Source: Marisa cornuarietis
Taxonomy: Eukaryota; Mollusca; Gastropoda; Architaenioglossa; Ampullariidae
Length of the DNA: 64,000 nt
NCBI GenBank assembly: GCA_004794655.1
Contig: SMMW01000145.1
Location: forward strand, 936,501 to 1,000,500
Reading direction: 5' to 3'
In this document: positions 47,201 through 60,678 of the stretch, piece after piece
Layout of the letters: each line of letters begins with the position of its first letter
Position numbering within the stretch: position 1 is the stretch's first letter
Notes under the pieces: model-generated
Seen by the model: the letters and a program-made list of their open reading frames with translations, nothing else
Told to the model about the DNA's origin: nothing
Database searches by the model: none
Made by a program: the position numbers and the translations under genes

Positions 47201-50200
47201 AATTCAGGTTAAATTGGTAATAGATAAATGATATTATGATTATAAGTAGTTCATAACACAATAAGGAAAGGACCTTTGCATCAATGACAGTCCACAGAGA
47301 TATAAAGATTCCTATTTAAAGGTGAAAGCGAGTCAAATGGTAAAGTGGGCTTAAATAAAAGATACTGATATCATGTATAAAATAATAGATACTGAAGTCA
47401 TATCTTAAATGATAGATACTGTTGTCATGTATGAAATGATAGATACTGATGTTATGTCTTAAATAATAAATACTGATGTTATGTCTTAAATGATAGCTAC
47501 CGAGATTCTAAAGTCCAATCAAAATTTTGGGTTGCAAAACAATGGTTTACTTACAATCACATCTAAAACACCGCTTCCAACTTACTTATGAATGCCACCA
47601 TTTGTGAACTCTTTCACAAAAAAAGAGAGGGACTTCAACCCCTGATGTAGGCGGACCTACTGGACCAAAAAAAAGTGTTGAATGATGTTGTGATAGTGTT
47701 AGCAGTTTTGCCAACTGACCCTTGAAAAGGCAGGGTGCAAGAGGATCAATCAGTAGTACTGACTTTAGAGGCAAAACATTGCAGAGATCTTTCTTTTGCT
47801 TCAGCAAGATGATGTTCCTTTACTTAATCTGTTTTATATGGCAACCATCAAAAAGGGATCCAAAATGTTTTACCGGTCTTGGGCTGGTTGTAAAGATAAT
47901 TTCAATAGTTACAATTTCAGTACTGACAATAAATATTTAGAAAAGACCATGTTATGCTAGTGAAAATGCAGAATAAACTGCTCAATTTTACTGCAAAATT
48001 AGAGACCAGACAATGACTAAAAGTCCAAACATGTATGTGTAATCATAGTTGTAGCCTGGTGACCATAAGTGGCATAGTAGGCTAGATCCAGCTATATTGA
48101 TTATACTCGGTCAACTTTGTTCTCATCTCCAACACAACAGATTTTACTATTACAAAGTAAAGTCTTGGATGTATAGCCGTAAGCTGTAAGTGGTTTCTAA
48201 CATCTAAGAAACTGCATGATGAACTTTTCTTTCCTTCCTCAGATACTCAGGGGAATTTTCCAGTCACAAGCCCATGTGAAACTCAAACCAACGACCTTCT
48301 GATCCAAAATAGGGTGCAATAACATCCAGGTAACAGAGCTCAATAACAGATTGTAAAAAACATGGAGCCAATACATCAACATATGTACCCATTTCAAAGG
48401 CAAAATCTGAAAGACACAAATTGTCGCTTACATGACCATGACTTGTCCGAGTTAGCTGGAAAAGGGTGAAAGAGTATTAATTGTTGTTTACCACAACCTT
48501 GCTTGCTTTAATCTTTAGATGGTAGATAAAAATGTTGGTGCTGAATTTAATGGCATGTTGGGTACTAGAGGCTGAATCAGCAAATGGTGGAGCCTGAGAG
48601 TGGTACAACCAACACAAATGACAACAAAACAACTGATTCAGCGGCTGGTCTCTCTACTGCTGAGATATGCTTTTAAGAGAAATAAAACAACTAGCTTTGT
48701 GCACTGACAGTATGGCTTCTTCAAATTGCTTTAATCACCTCTTGATAGTCAGGGCCTTGTGTATAGCATGTATTCGTTTCACAAGATGGCAAAGCAGTCA
48801 GTGACCCTCACAGGAAGAGCACACTCATAGTAATTTTGTATTATGGTTTCAAATGCAAACCAACATCAATAGGAGATGCAAATAGGTATGTTTAATCATC
48901 AGAGAGGTCACAAGGTCACTGGCAAAGCAAGGCATAGGGGTTACTGGCTTGGAATAGCTCTGGGGAGGGAAAAGGGTGGCCAGACATCGGACACCTTCCC
49001 CAGTGTCCATGGTGTCAGCCAGTGTATGTGTACGTCACCAGCTATGAGGGCGAAATTGTGACTTATCCTTATCACATATTCCCCTTATTAGAATTTGTTT
49101 TCAACTTTCATTTGACTGTTGCCTTAAAGATCCTATTTCAACTTATTTCTGCATGTAGTGACGTTTTTAGCCTTTTATCTATATAAGAAAACAGACAAGC
49201 ACAAAGCAAATTTACAAAAGAGAATAGTCCATGAATAATACTACACTATAAAATCTTTAATAAAGACCACTTTACTCATGAGAAAAATGGAAAATGATAA
49301 AGCATTATAAATATCTGGATGCAATGAAAGCCACATGAAAAGAGAATAGAAAAGAGTCAACAAAGATGGTGATAGCTGATGGTAATATTGTCAGGTGGCC
49401 CCAACTCTAAGAAGTAATATTGATAATGATGATCGTAGATCCTTCACTGCCACTATATGATTATTTTAAAAAAAGGTGATTTAGAGGGATTAAAGGGTAT
49501 AGAAGAAGGTAATTTGAGAACTGTCATCTGTTTATTTTATACAAACACATGTTCGATTGTAAATGAAAATCTTTTTCCATCCTCCATTCTTACCTGTATA
49601 AATGGAAAAGTTCCTGACACTTTGGAAAGATGAGGAAGATCCAATAATGAATGTCACAAAGTCGGTCAGTGATGTGACTGTGATACCAATGCCGGCACTA
49701 GCAAAGGTTGCTCCAAGACGTTCTGACACAACCATCTGACCGCTTGAAATGGTCTCGCTCCAGGAAGACATAAGAAGGAACATGTCATCTACGCCAATGC
49801 CTGTTGTGAAGACAGAAGAGCAGACAAAGATAATGGTGATTATAGAGTGGGAGGATGATGGTGAATGCGAGAGTGCAGTTTTGATGAAATATAATAAGCA
49901 GCTATGGTGACTGGCTCTTAAGGATTACAAGGACCAATGCCAGAAATCGCGGAGTAGGTCAAAGTGGAATGTTTGTAGGCTATACGATCCACAACTGGTA
50001 GCCAGTGAAGAAAGCTTATGATAGGTGATATATGTTCATATCTAGATGGTCTGCAAATAAGGCAAGCAGCATTATTCTGGATCCTTTGAAGTCTATCAAG
50101 AAGATACTTGGTAATTCCAGCTAAAAGAGAATTATAATAGTCCATCCTCAATAGCACGTATATAATAGAACATTAAATAACACAGTGATTCAGAATGATA

Positions 50201-52766
50201 TTGACAAAATGCAGGAATGGTTTGAAAAATGGAAATTGCAATAATATATCAAAATGTGGAGTTATCCCCGTAGGTAAAAATAATCCAAGATTTACAAAGA
50301 AAATAAATGTAGATGATGAGTTTCAAGAAATAAAGATAGGTGATGGTGGAGAAAGTCTTGGGAGTGGACTTTGATTGTAAGTTATCTTTTGACTAATATA
50401 TCCAAAGAGTGGAAGGCAAAGCGAATCAGATGGTTGGTGTTATTAGAAGGACTTTTAAGTATCTCGATAAGAAGATTTCTAAGATTGTATAAAGCACTTG
50501 TGCATCCACATTTGAAATATACCAATGTAATTTGGTCTCTGTTCTTAAAATGAAAATTAATATTAGTGGAAAATGTTCAGAGAGGTGCTATAAAACTGCT
50601 AGGTGAATGTGAGGAAATGTCTTATACTGTGAGACTTAAATATTTAAGAATCAACTCTCTGAAGGGAAGGAGGATTAAGGGGGACCTTATTCAAGTGTTT
50701 AAAATATTTCATGGATATGTTGACATTGATTTGAAGGTTTTCTTCTCCTCACCACAAATTAACATCACTAGAAATTCTGAAGGAAAAGTGTTCACTAAAA
50801 GCTGTAACACTAACAAATGCAAATTCTATTTTTCACAGAGATTTAATTACATCTAATTGGAACTCACTTCAGCTAACATCAAACATGCACCAAATTTGAA
50901 CACATTTAAAAACTCACTAGGAGCACTAAAAAATTTATTGATCTTTTCTACAGCTTTGACGAAACACAAAGGATCAGACAGTAAATACCTAAAATACATG
51001 GAGAGTTTAAATGAGGGGACATCAAAAGGCCAGGAGGCCTAGGCAATTACTACTATTACTATATAATCAACGCTTATCAGTCGCAAATGCTTAATTGACG
51101 ATCTTTTGCACAAGTCATGTGTCTATAAAATTAAATTAGTGTGACTGTGATGTATTGCAACATTTTGCATAAAGCATGTTTTAAAAAAGCGCATTTTAAG
51201 AGAACATTTTTGTTTGCCATGGTACATATGTATTGATCAATTGCTCTTACCTGGAGAGTTAGTTCCCATATAAATCTTCAGTACAGCCTAAGAATGGCAG
51301 AATTTTCCCCCCACCTCCCACAGTGCAAAATCACCTCAAGGTGAAAGCACTTTCCTACTAAATAAACCAACCAAACCAATAATCACGACGAAGTGAACAT
51401 GAAAACGACAAAAAAATAAGTATATGGTTTTAAAGAGCATTATTTTAACATTCAAATAAATGAATTTGAATTTGGTCACTGGTCAAATTTATAGGTGTTT
51501 GATGTCATGGTTCATAGAATGAAAGTAGACTGGTTAATCCTGTAAGTTATGATGCAATTTTGGTGGACTTTAGCGAGTCTTAATAGTGAGGTTTTGCTGT
51601 ATTTAATTCCTCACATTGGGTTCCTCCCTACTTGTGAACATGCATCAGCGCATGTGTATACTTTAAATAGCTTGTTCTATGCACACTCTCATGTGAAATA
51701 TATTCATGGTAAGAGGCATGCATGAAAGTTTACATGCAGTAGTCTTTTCCAAAGTCTCAAAGACTGTGCATAACTTACCAATGATCAGGAAGGGCATGAC
51801 ACCAACCAAGTTGACAAACTTGACACCGCACAGACTGACCAGTCCTAGAGACCCCAGAATACCCAGTCCTGCAGCAAGCACCCCAGCATTGGCTAGCATC
51901 AACCTGGTGGACACTGGGTTTCCTCCAGCAGAGACCAAGGAGGCAAAAGTAATGCACAGTGTAAAGGTCAAGGCAAACAAGTAAATGTCACCCTTGGTTC
52001 CTTTGTCGAGTTCCTGGCTCAAAGACTGGGTTGTCCCATAAAAAATCCTTGAGAAGTTTGAAGGAATTTTGTCGATAGTTGTAAGAAACTCTGCCATCCA
52101 TTCTCGTGAGCTTTCTTTCATTTTAAATGACAGCTTCAAAATTCCTGCAGATTGAAGGGTTTCAGAAGCATTTTGGTGGCTGGTCATTGTGTCTGACAGG
52201 TAAAAGGAAAGGTCAACTGCTTCTTGTGAGTTAGGAGGTAACCAGTATGGGAAGGAAACTAAACCAGCTGTAAGTAATCTTTGAAATCCGGGTGACAGCA
52301 GCACCTCCCCATCAACGACACACTGGGAGTCTGTTCTAGCACAAATATCTTGATAGGACTGACTTTTTCCATTCTTGTTCACAACAATTCCTTGAACTTT
52401 GTCTATAATTTCTTTTATTTCCCAGAGACAAATATTTTCAAATATGTCTGAGCGCTCCCTGGATTGAAATATCAAAATCACCTCCTCCACTGCATCACTC
52501 TGAGCTAGTTGGTCATAGCTGACATCATTCATGTTAGGGAAGAGATCTCGGACTTTCTGTCGATCGTTGATTGCTCTACTGCTGCTGGGATAATAAAGTC
52601 TCTCCAGGTTTGTTTCAGGATCAACGGTCAATAGCCCTAATCCTAGTCCCCCAAACACCAAGAGAGGAATGATGATGAAAGGGAGAGGGTAGGTTCCCAC
52701 AAAGACCCCGTACCGTCTGAATGCACAGGTGAATTTTGTTATCACAGCGGTGTAGCAGACAGGCAT
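44281..52766 (-). CDS. Patched domain-containing (PTCHD3-like) RND-family membrane protein, 4 exons, 846 aa
   Basis: Exons: 52766-51779, 49800-49594, 46856-46057 and 44826-44281. Splice borders and phases agree and total 2,541 bp with no stop. Start: ATG at 52766 (MPVCYTAV), 23 bp into its exon. TM1 is at about aa 22-48; a large extracellular loop follows to about 258. The sterol-sensing-type domain (about 259-440) carries GIGVDD (aa 330-335), the conserved RND acidic pair, and reads on to FCYICQGSFFGG. A second loop covers about 505-665. The last helices hold GFSVDFSAH (aa 743-750) and the FNGG...LLGVVLL stretch. This is the full RND-like duplicated fold at normal family length. Relatives sit in the plasma membrane and are thought to move sterols or other lipids using ion gradients; the substrate here is unknown. 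It lies between two PKS genes on the same strand. PTCHD3 orthology is an inference. Confidence 0.9.
46887..49531. other. Intron 2 of the Patched-domain gene
   Basis: Most of the 2.7-kb intron between 46857 and 49593. At 47360-47505 a short motif, 'aaa(t)gatagatactg(a/t)(t)gtcatgt', repeats about five times at roughly 30-bp spacing, a small degenerate tandem repeat. No gene seen. Confidence 0.55.
47360..47505. repeat. Degenerate tandem repeat, unit about 30 bp
   Basis: Five imperfect copies of 'cttaaatgatagatactgatgtcatgt' are visible, each differing by one to four bases, inside an intron of the Patched-domain gene. Confidence 0.8.
49918..50157 (-). mobile_element. CR1/jockey-group LINE fragment (intronic)
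   Basis: The minus strand reads RMDYYNSLLAGITKYLLDRLQRIQNNAACLIC followed by HISPIISFLHWLPV, a hallmark C-terminal segment of these polymerases. It is truncated at both ends and lies in intron 1 of the Patched-domain gene. Confidence 0.85.
50165..51045 (+). mobile_element. LINE reverse transcriptase 3' fragment, opposite orientation (intronic)
   Basis: Plus-strand blocks in shifting frames: NDIDKMQEWFEKWKLQ, YKALVHPHLKYTNVIWS, ENVQRGAIKLLGECEEMSYTVRLKYL and RRIKGDLIQVFKIFHGYVDID, then a terminal SANIKHAPNLNTFKNSL. This is the thumb and tail of a jockey/CR1-group polymerase. It abuts an unrelated minus-strand LINE piece and has many stops. Confidence 0.82.
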
Positions 52767-52799
52767 CTTGCTACCTCTGGTTGAATTACCTGAACGATA

Positions 52800-55700
52800 A
52801 GAGTTAGTTGCATGTTTATCAGAAAAGGCAGAAAATAAATAGATTTTCACCATACATACATGCTTGGTATCAGATGAAAAAGAAACAATCCCAACTTAAT
52901 AAAAACAACTGAAAACTGATTGCCATGTCAGGTTGTTTATAAATATGGACATTTCATTTTTAATCATGAAAAGTTCTGAGTTAGCCATGCCTCTCATGCT
53001 CCATATACAGAGGAAGTAACATGTTAGAGATATAGGCAATTTTGACGTGTGTGTAGATATATTTATCTATTTCGAGAGAGTTTGAATCAATATCAAATTA
53101 ACTTAAAAACCTGCACTTAATATTTAAGTAACTTAAAAATGTGCAATACTGACATATATGTAAAATAACAGCTAGTGAGTTTGAATCAATATTTAAGTAT
53201 CTTAAAAACATGCAAAACTATTATCAGTTACCTCATTACTCCTAGCTCCGAAGGCCTCTAGAGACTAAGTTCGGACCTTTAAAAGGGGCAAATTGTAAAT
53301 GACTAGAATGTGGAGGGACTTTATGTGGTTAACTTATGAGGGTGTGTTTTCAGAAGTACCATAATACTGTTAAGTATGGCTTGTGTTGTAATGATTTTTA
53401 TTACAAAATTATCCATCTTATCAAGAAAATAGGATTGGTTTGTCCTAAAAATGCAATTCTTCTAGCATGAAAATGTCTGTCTGCTGTATGGCATCTCGGA
53501 AAAGCGGGCATGTATGCACAGTGGTTGATGAGGAAAGTATCAGGTTAACTGGTCAGTATGAGTTCATGATCGAGTGGACTTATGCGCTGCAGCTATGTAC
53601 ATCATATAGACATTTCTGAATTTTTAATCTGAACATTCAAATAATGCTACTGGTGTCATTTCTCTTAATTTGCTTTAGGGAGCTGACAAGCTGCAAATTT
53701 ATTAGTGTGTCTTTCTATGATCTACTAAATTCCCTAGCAAAACAGAATGCTCAAACACACGAGTCCCATGGGGAAGTATATAATACACTTTTTATGCAAC
53801 CTTTCTTTTTTTTACGTTCTGTGCTGCTATGGATAGTTTTTGACTATCTACAATGTCTTCATGAATTAAATAATAATAAAAAAATTAATCTACATCATCT
53901 AAACCTATTTTGACAGGGCATATGCTTTGCATTCTTTTCCTAACATACTGAGTACTGCACTGATGTGTGAAGTTTTCACTATCTCGACCTTTTTACATGC
54001 ACTGCTTTAATGCAAATTATACTGATCTATGTACTACACTAGTATTATCTGTACATTTTATACTGATCTATGCACTACTCTTACCTGTACATGGAAGGAA
54101 TGATATCCCTTGACATCCACAAGCTTGTGTTCATTGCCAGCATTTGATCCTTTTTTTTATCCTTCTGCATTCCTCTGCATTTGGCAGCTGGATCTGATCA
54201 GGCAGGGTTAGCAAATGGCCTGTATGACTCACTTTAGAGTTCTGCCTGCAGTGCTTTGGTAGACAATTAGCTCAGACATCTTGAAATGAGCTGGGGGGGG
54301 GGGCAAAAAAGCAAGGTGTAAAAAAAACCTGAAACAGGTGCCCAAAGCTGAAATGCAATTCAAAGTATAATATGGTTCACAGCACAAAGCATTTTATACA
54401 TATATATCCACAGCCTACAACATGTTTCTCAAATTCTATCCCCAACACCCCCAGCTTGGATAATAAAAGAAGAAAGTGATGTCAGTCATGTAATTTGGAA
54501 CAGTGTGGGCTATCACTAGTAATATAGTCCAAAACCACTTCTATTTCCATGTATTGATTCCTATAGTTCTAGCCCTAACTCATCCCAAAAAGGAGACAGC
54601 GAGTAAAGGTTTGCAAAGTGTGCAAAAAAAAAAAAATTAACGTACTAAATGAGCCCACAAAACATCAACAGAACTAGAACCATTGCTTTGACAGGTCAAT
54701 AGTCATGTCATGTATGTCAGTCCACACACTATCATGACTTATTAGGCTTATTTAAGCTATTTATAGCTTATTTCACATAATGTTAATTCAAAAACAGATT
54801 ACTTATCTATTAGGTGAAAACAGCTAGGCTAGTATCTCACACGATGCTAAGCGATTCAGCACTTGATTCAGTACCTGCAGCACGAGAGAAAGCGCTATAC
54901 ATGTCGATTCGACAGCTGTTGGCGCAACTGAATCCCTCAAGTTCTAAAATGAGACGATCCTGCTGTGGAGATCATGAACGTTGCAACGTTCATGGTGGAG
55001 ATCGTGTGTGTAGTCGGTAGAAATGTCTAGTTCACTGACTTCTATGATTTTTAGACTAAAAATTTCCCCGATTTTTTGCGGCGAACATGCACATGAGCAC
55101 GGAATTGCGCATGTGCTTACACGACCAGTGCTAGAAAATTGTGTAAACATGGTAATTATATATAAGCTGTTCGCTGTGCATGTTACACTGTAGACCAACC
55201 TACAGATGAAAGATTTTAATGAGTCATTTCGTATGTAAGTACGCGCTTCTGATACGCGTTTTGATTTTTTTATGTTTGCATATTTCGCAGAGCGAAACTG
55301 TAAATTCTTCTCAGGACTTCCGAGTTTTCGGAGAAAATGCATTTATGTGACCTTCACCTTAACTAGATGGTCTTGACCTCATTTGTTTTGATGTGCAGTA
55401 TCTGAACAACATCTGTGCTTACTAGGAAATAAATTGTCAAAATTTCGTTAGCAACTGCATTCAGCCTCAGTTGCCTAACTTTGTTTCTCGTTTTTTTTCC
55501 TAACTAGAGCAAACACAAATTCTGGGACTAATTACGTGAGTGTGAAAATTCGAAATTCGCAGCAGACGATGTCTCTACAGAGAGGTTCAGGGAGGTGTAG
55601 TAATGCTTCGTCGGCATCAACATTGCCTTTTAATCTCAGATATCTTTATTATACAAAATTCCTATTGCTCGACAAATGTTTGTGTCGGTGCATATTTGTT

Positions 55701-55972
55701 AGTGAGCCTACAAATGAAGATATGAATACATTATTTTCACGATTGAGTCACGTGAGCAGACATTTTGTGCAGCCAGCAGATGACAGTGAATGTTGCCTCT
55801 CGTGCATTTCTACGACAAAGTTCTTCGTTTAGCTGTATTAGAGTCAACGAACGATATACCGACTTATTTTTTTTTTGTCAGAAAATCACTAACATACAAT
55901 AAAACAGTGTGTCATATATACGTAGTCGTTGCGTTTACAAGCAGACGCCTACTTCCTGCCCTCTTGCCTTTT
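52800..55972. other. Gene-free stretch upstream of the Patched-domain gene
   Basis: The likely acceptor at 52791-52790 just upstream of the start implies a 5' untranslated exon somewhere in this stretch. No coding exon was recognised. Contents include a poly-G run near 54293-54302, poly-A at 54627-54637, and a perfect 22-bp palindrome at 54973-54994. Confidence 0.45.
54973..54994. repeat. Perfect 22-bp palindrome flanked by direct repeats
   Basis: The arms catgaacgttg and caacgttcatg are exact reverse complements with no spacer. The sequence gtggagatc occurs immediately on the left (54964-54972) and again just to the right (54995-55003, tggagatc). Confidence 0.9.
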
Positions 55973-56185
55973 GGGGCGGCCCGGTGGCGCATTGGTTAGC
56001 GCCTGTCACCAATACACTGAGGGTTGACAGTTGTTGGTTCAGCTCTCGTCGCGGGCACGCTATTCTTTCTCTGTTCTTTCTCTGCATGGGACATCTATTT
56101 ACAGGGCTGGCTGCATTGCCGTGATATACCTTAGTTGCTGGCTCGGCGTAAAACACTAAACTCTCCTCCCTCCCTCTCCACTCTT
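55973..56185 (+). mobile_element. tRNA-derived SINE
   Basis: It starts ggggcggcccgg. An A-box match tggcgcattgg lies at 55985-55995 and a B-box-like ggttcagctct at 56036-56046, the spacing of an internal pol III promoter. A tRNA-unrelated body ends in 'gctggctcggcgtaaaacactaaactc' and a ctccctccct tail. This overall form is common in mollusc genomes. Confidence 0.75.
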
Positions 56186-56944
56186 GACCCTCAGCGGCAC
56201 CTAGACGCGGTTTGTCTCCCTTTTCTCACTAAATATTGATCATTATTTTGCGCGTGGTGAGTGAGAGAGGTTTTTTTTTCCTGAAAGATATAGACATGAA
56301 AAGGTGTTACAAAATAAAGTTTTTCCAGGCTATTTTATAAATAAAGGAATTTAAAAAGTAATAAATGTGTGACGTACCAAACTCGCCCTGATCGAAATAC
56401 GGCTTGATTTAAGCTACATCGATTGTTTCACGGTCATTTCGAGCCAAAACCACATCGCCCCCGCCATATCGACCTGCCGCCTGAGTCAAATTGACCTCGC
56501 CGTGACCACATAATACCACCAAAGACTTTATTTAATAAGACCATCCACTTTGGAAAATTCCATACGAACGAGATCAGAGTTCAGTCCCTTTGCTCCCCCA
56601 TGCTTTTTTCGATTATATTCAAGGCTAAAATCAAATCGAAGGCATGATGGCGATTTTTGCAGTGCAATTATCTGTAGAAATGCCCGCCAGAAAGAAACAT
56701 GCCAAGAACTATCATTTTTCAAACTTTCATCTGAGGAGGAAATGTGAGTAATGTTAACAATGCAATATTTCAGTTTAATCGATATGCAAACGTAACCAAA
56801 AACGTGTATGATGCAAGTGAAGATAAAATCGTCCTTTTTAGAGACCTTGGAGACGACCGTATGACTGTGAGAACGGTGGCTGTGGCTGTCGGTGTAGTGG
56901 GTGTCCCTCTGTCCTCACCAGTACACGTGGGTGGTAATTCCCAC

Positions 56945-57430
56945 GCTGTGTGTAGAGTCATCTGCAATACTGCTTCCTGAAAGGCTGGTGCGTCGTGGCT
57001 TATGACTGGCTGTTTGTTTTCAATTAGCGGCAAGTAGGAAGCAGGAAGCATGATATTAGACCTTGAACTTTAAAATTAATTCTAAAAACTTCCTAAACCT
57101 TCGTTTATAACGAAGCTGACGCTTACTAAGACATTTCAATTACATTGCACTTAGCAGCCCTTGTAAGCAGATAGAATTTTTGCATCCCACTTACATTGTG
57201 CTTCCGCAAAAGAGAATAGACATGGCCATGAAAACCAAGGGGACACACGGTAGCTTAGTAGAGCAGAAAGATGTTGATTCGTAGTCAGACCTGCGGCTGA
57301 AACCCCATAGATGCAGTGTAGGGTACCTGATTTTATCAGGGTAGATGGGGGAGGGAGAAGGTTGTGGTCCACCTTCTACATCCACACCCTAGACACGTCT
57401 TTGTTTTCTGGAGCTCGAAGCACTTTACCA
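56945..57430. repeat. Dispersed repeat R1, copy 3, with the same extension
   Basis: 56945-57195 matches copies 1 and 2 (ctgcaatactgcttcctga, gcaagtaggaagcaggaagcatga, gaagctgacgcttac). The following 57195-57430 matches 34800-35010 ('cacggtagcttagtagagcagaa', 'gggga...ttgtggtccaccttctacat', 'ctagacac'). The repeat unit is therefore about 450 bp long. Confidence 0.6.
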
Positions 57431-58966
57431 TTATATTCAACATAGACATCAAAGAATAATTTTAAAGCAGACGGTATAGACAATCGAAACGCACATGAAG
57501 ATCAAACCCCATCCGTTACTTTATCTTCCCCTTGTTGAAAGCTTAGATGAGCGTTTGGCAGCCACATTGGCCAAGCCTAGTAAGATTGTGTCTATAATTG
57601 TCCGTGTCAGGGATCATGGATATAGCCCCGACTGATTGAGAGTGTGCAGTTTTTTTGTTTTTTGTTTTTTGTTTTGTTTTGTTTTTTTTGAAAGCGAAAA
57701 AGCGAATGTCAGAAATGGAGTTAGCTCCCTTGTTTGCTTTGTGTAGCAGGGTTAGTGGCCCTTGGATGTACGTTTGGTGTATGGTTGAGAAAGCGTGACG
57801 TAAAAGGAGGTATGACGTGGGGTGTCGTCTGCGAAAGGAAAGAAGTTTCTGGAAAAAGATCGTTTGGGTGGAATATACCGGTGTGTGTGAGTTTGGAGAA
57901 AAGAAAAGGAGGTCGGCGTTTTGGAGTATTGCTTTGAGTTTATAAGCCTAGTGTTTCGCCAGTTGCTGTGTGTCTGCTGGTGGATTCAGATAATTGGAGT
58001 ATTGCTGTGTGTTTGGAGAGAGTGCTGTGAATTTGGAGAGATTCGCCAGTTGCTGTGTGTCTGCTGGTGGATTCTGTATTGGGAGTAATTGCTGTGCTTT
58101 GGAGATTCGGAGTGTGTGTATTTCTGTATAGTTTCAAGGAGTATTACAGGCAAGTGTACATCTGTGGGTGCGTGTGTTGTGACCGGACGTTGACAGTGTG
58201 ATTTGGTCATTTACGTTTTGAGAAACTGTTGATGAACATTGGAAGAAAATTAAACTAATATAGAGAGCAGCCTGTTAGCGACGACTGATTGGAAGGTTGA
58301 GAGACATCTACGTTGTTGAAAGGATATTCCTGCTTGCTTGTTGTCATATATTGACTGGAAATATTTAAATTATTAGAAGGGTTTATGTAGTCATTAATGT
58401 TTATGTAGCTGCGAGATATGTCGATGTAGCATTTATTTGAAATTCGTTGAGTGTGGGAAAATAATTGGAATTTTTTGAATTATAGAGATATAGGAACCCA
58501 CGTTCAGGTCTTAGTACTTTGTTGTGTGAAAAAACACGTGAGGAACGCTGTGAGGTCAGTGTGTGTTGTATGTGACCCGTCTACACGTCCCGTGCGTTCT
58601 TGACAGTCTGTACTTAGTTTCACTGCAAGCTCGTCTCATCTGCTGCTTGTGTTTGGATTAGAAGGAGCGTGCTTTTACCTGGAGGGAATTTCACACTATG
58701 AGAAGACAGGGATGATGGTGAGGGAATATGTCCAAAGAAATAACCTGTTGGTCAGCCTTGCGAACAGAAAAGACGCATTGAGAGTGTCCCGTGACAAAAT
58801 CTGACTACTGCTGTCGACAAGATTCCTCCCTTTCCCTTTCTCCATAGAGCACCGACATTGAACTTCAACCAGTCCCTCCCAGATTCTCAGGCTTGCTGAA
58901 GCCTTGAATGTTTTTCCTAGTCAAGCGAGCACATCTAGTGGTGAGAAAGAAAATTGTTAAGAAAAG

Positions 58967-58968
<2 letters not shown>
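57431..58968. other. Gene-free GT-rich stretch
   Basis: No gene recognised. A 33-bp sequence occurs twice without change (57955-57987 and 58042-58074). The tract from 57720 to 58580 is rich in gtgtg and poor in C on the plus strand. Confidence 0.5.

Positions 58969-59006
<38 letters not shown>
58969..59006. repeat. (CA)n microsatellite
   Basis: Nineteen CA dinucleotides without interruption. Confidence 0.97.
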
Positions 59007-59007
<1 letters not shown>

Positions 59008-59104
59008 GCATACATTATGTTCTTGTGCCCTTTTTGGCCTTGCCATGTAGCTATCTTTCTGAACTTCGTCTTTACGCTTTGCACATTCTGATCCCCATGA
59101 AAAA

Positions 59105-59300
59105 GCTATACTGGTAAAAAAAATGGAAAGGCCAGTTGTATAGTCAATCACTGTTTGTGCCAATAAACAGACAATAACATTGAATCAAAGCATTTCTTTA
59201 TTCATGAAATGAGGCATTATCAGGGAATTTCACTGAAACAAATCATTATAAAAACAAGATTTTAGCGCTTGGGCTAACATGACCAATGTTTTTAAAATTC
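59105..59300. mobile_element. Tc1-like element end fragment
   Basis: The text 'catgaaatgaggcattatcaggg' and 'cactgaaacaaatcatta' parallels 9120-9165 beside the Tc1-like transposase relic. No transposase is left here, so this is a terminal fragment or a non-autonomous derivative. Confidence 0.5.
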
Positions 59301-60678
59301 AGATAAGTGATCTCAGATATTCTGTCTATAAAGAATTATTTTACAGATGAAAGTGCTTATTTTTGTAATGACGTATATATAAAATCGGTGGTTTTTTGTT
59401 TGGGGGCACGACATTAGAATATATTTTGAGAAAGTCTGCTTCTCTCTCTTTATATATATATATATAAGATAGCTATCGCTTAATATGAAGAATAATAAGC
59501 ACAAGTTTTATTTTCGTACATAATGAACAATTTAAGAGACTGATAGTTCTGGAAAATTATTAAAAAAAATAATTGGCGTATATAGATGCACTGATTACAT
59601 AGCTACTTGAGCAAGGAAAACACAATTTTAAAGTTACTTTATTTATCATACGATACATACCTTGGTTTACACGACATAGCCTGCGTAAAGTTTTTTTTTT
59701 TTTGTAAAGGTCAGACAGTTTCAAATGTTAATTTTAAAAAAACATATAATTATGCTTGGCATACACCTTTAAATGCATGTTTTAAGAACAACGGACCCTC
59801 TTTACAAAGAAACATTAAAAATCCTTATAGCTTACAACAGACCTTTATCAAGGATTCCATCATTCTCATGCTTACTAAAATTGTATACACTCCTAATCAG
59901 TTGAACTTCGCATACAAACTTTTTTATTTACATCTGGGAAACGAATGATTAGCAAAATGGCAACAATATTCTAGTCAGATTCATCTAAAATAACTTGAAA
60001 AACATCATGGATACAAGATAAGAGCGAAAGTCACTTCAGGTGCTCCTGTTGCAAGAAACAATGTCGATGAATAAAACTAAAATATATATATATATACATA
60101 TATATTGTAAAGAAAACTTTCTTTTCATTTCGAGTGGAAATGGTTACAGACAAATTAGCCAAATCGGAATAATTCTGTGGCGACGCTTTTGTAACCAAGA
60201 AAACATGTTAATTATTGCTAAAAATAATACAATAATTAGACAGCACTATACATTTCTTTACAAAGTCACGTAACAGCAAAACTGAATAAAAATGTGTAGC
60301 TTTGTGGACACATAAATTTTATATAATTATACTCAAGATACATAACTACATCGTGGAAAAAAACATTTCAAAACGCAGAACAAAACTGATTCACCCATGT
60401 AACCAAAATAAGATGCGAGTGATCATATACATCATGTCGAGGGAAATCATTGACAGTCTGGCAGACATAAACTCTGAATGCAGTCTTTGGGAGAGTACTT
60501 AAAAAAACCAAGAAAGAAATTAAAGCGAGCTAATAAGTGGACCAACAGGTCAGAAAAAAGAATGTGTAGATTCGGGAAAGGGAGTCTTGAAATCCGAGGG
60601 ATATATACATGTTTGTTCAGTATACTTGCTCCACCATCTGTCTCAAAATGCCTCGGATTTCTTAACGTGTAAATGTGT
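59301..60678. other. 3' flank of the second PKS; no gene seen
   Basis: Strongly AT-rich DNA with short (TA)n runs near 59452-59465 and 60082-60107. It should include the second PKS 3' untranslated region. No conserved open frame is recognised. Confidence 0.4.
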
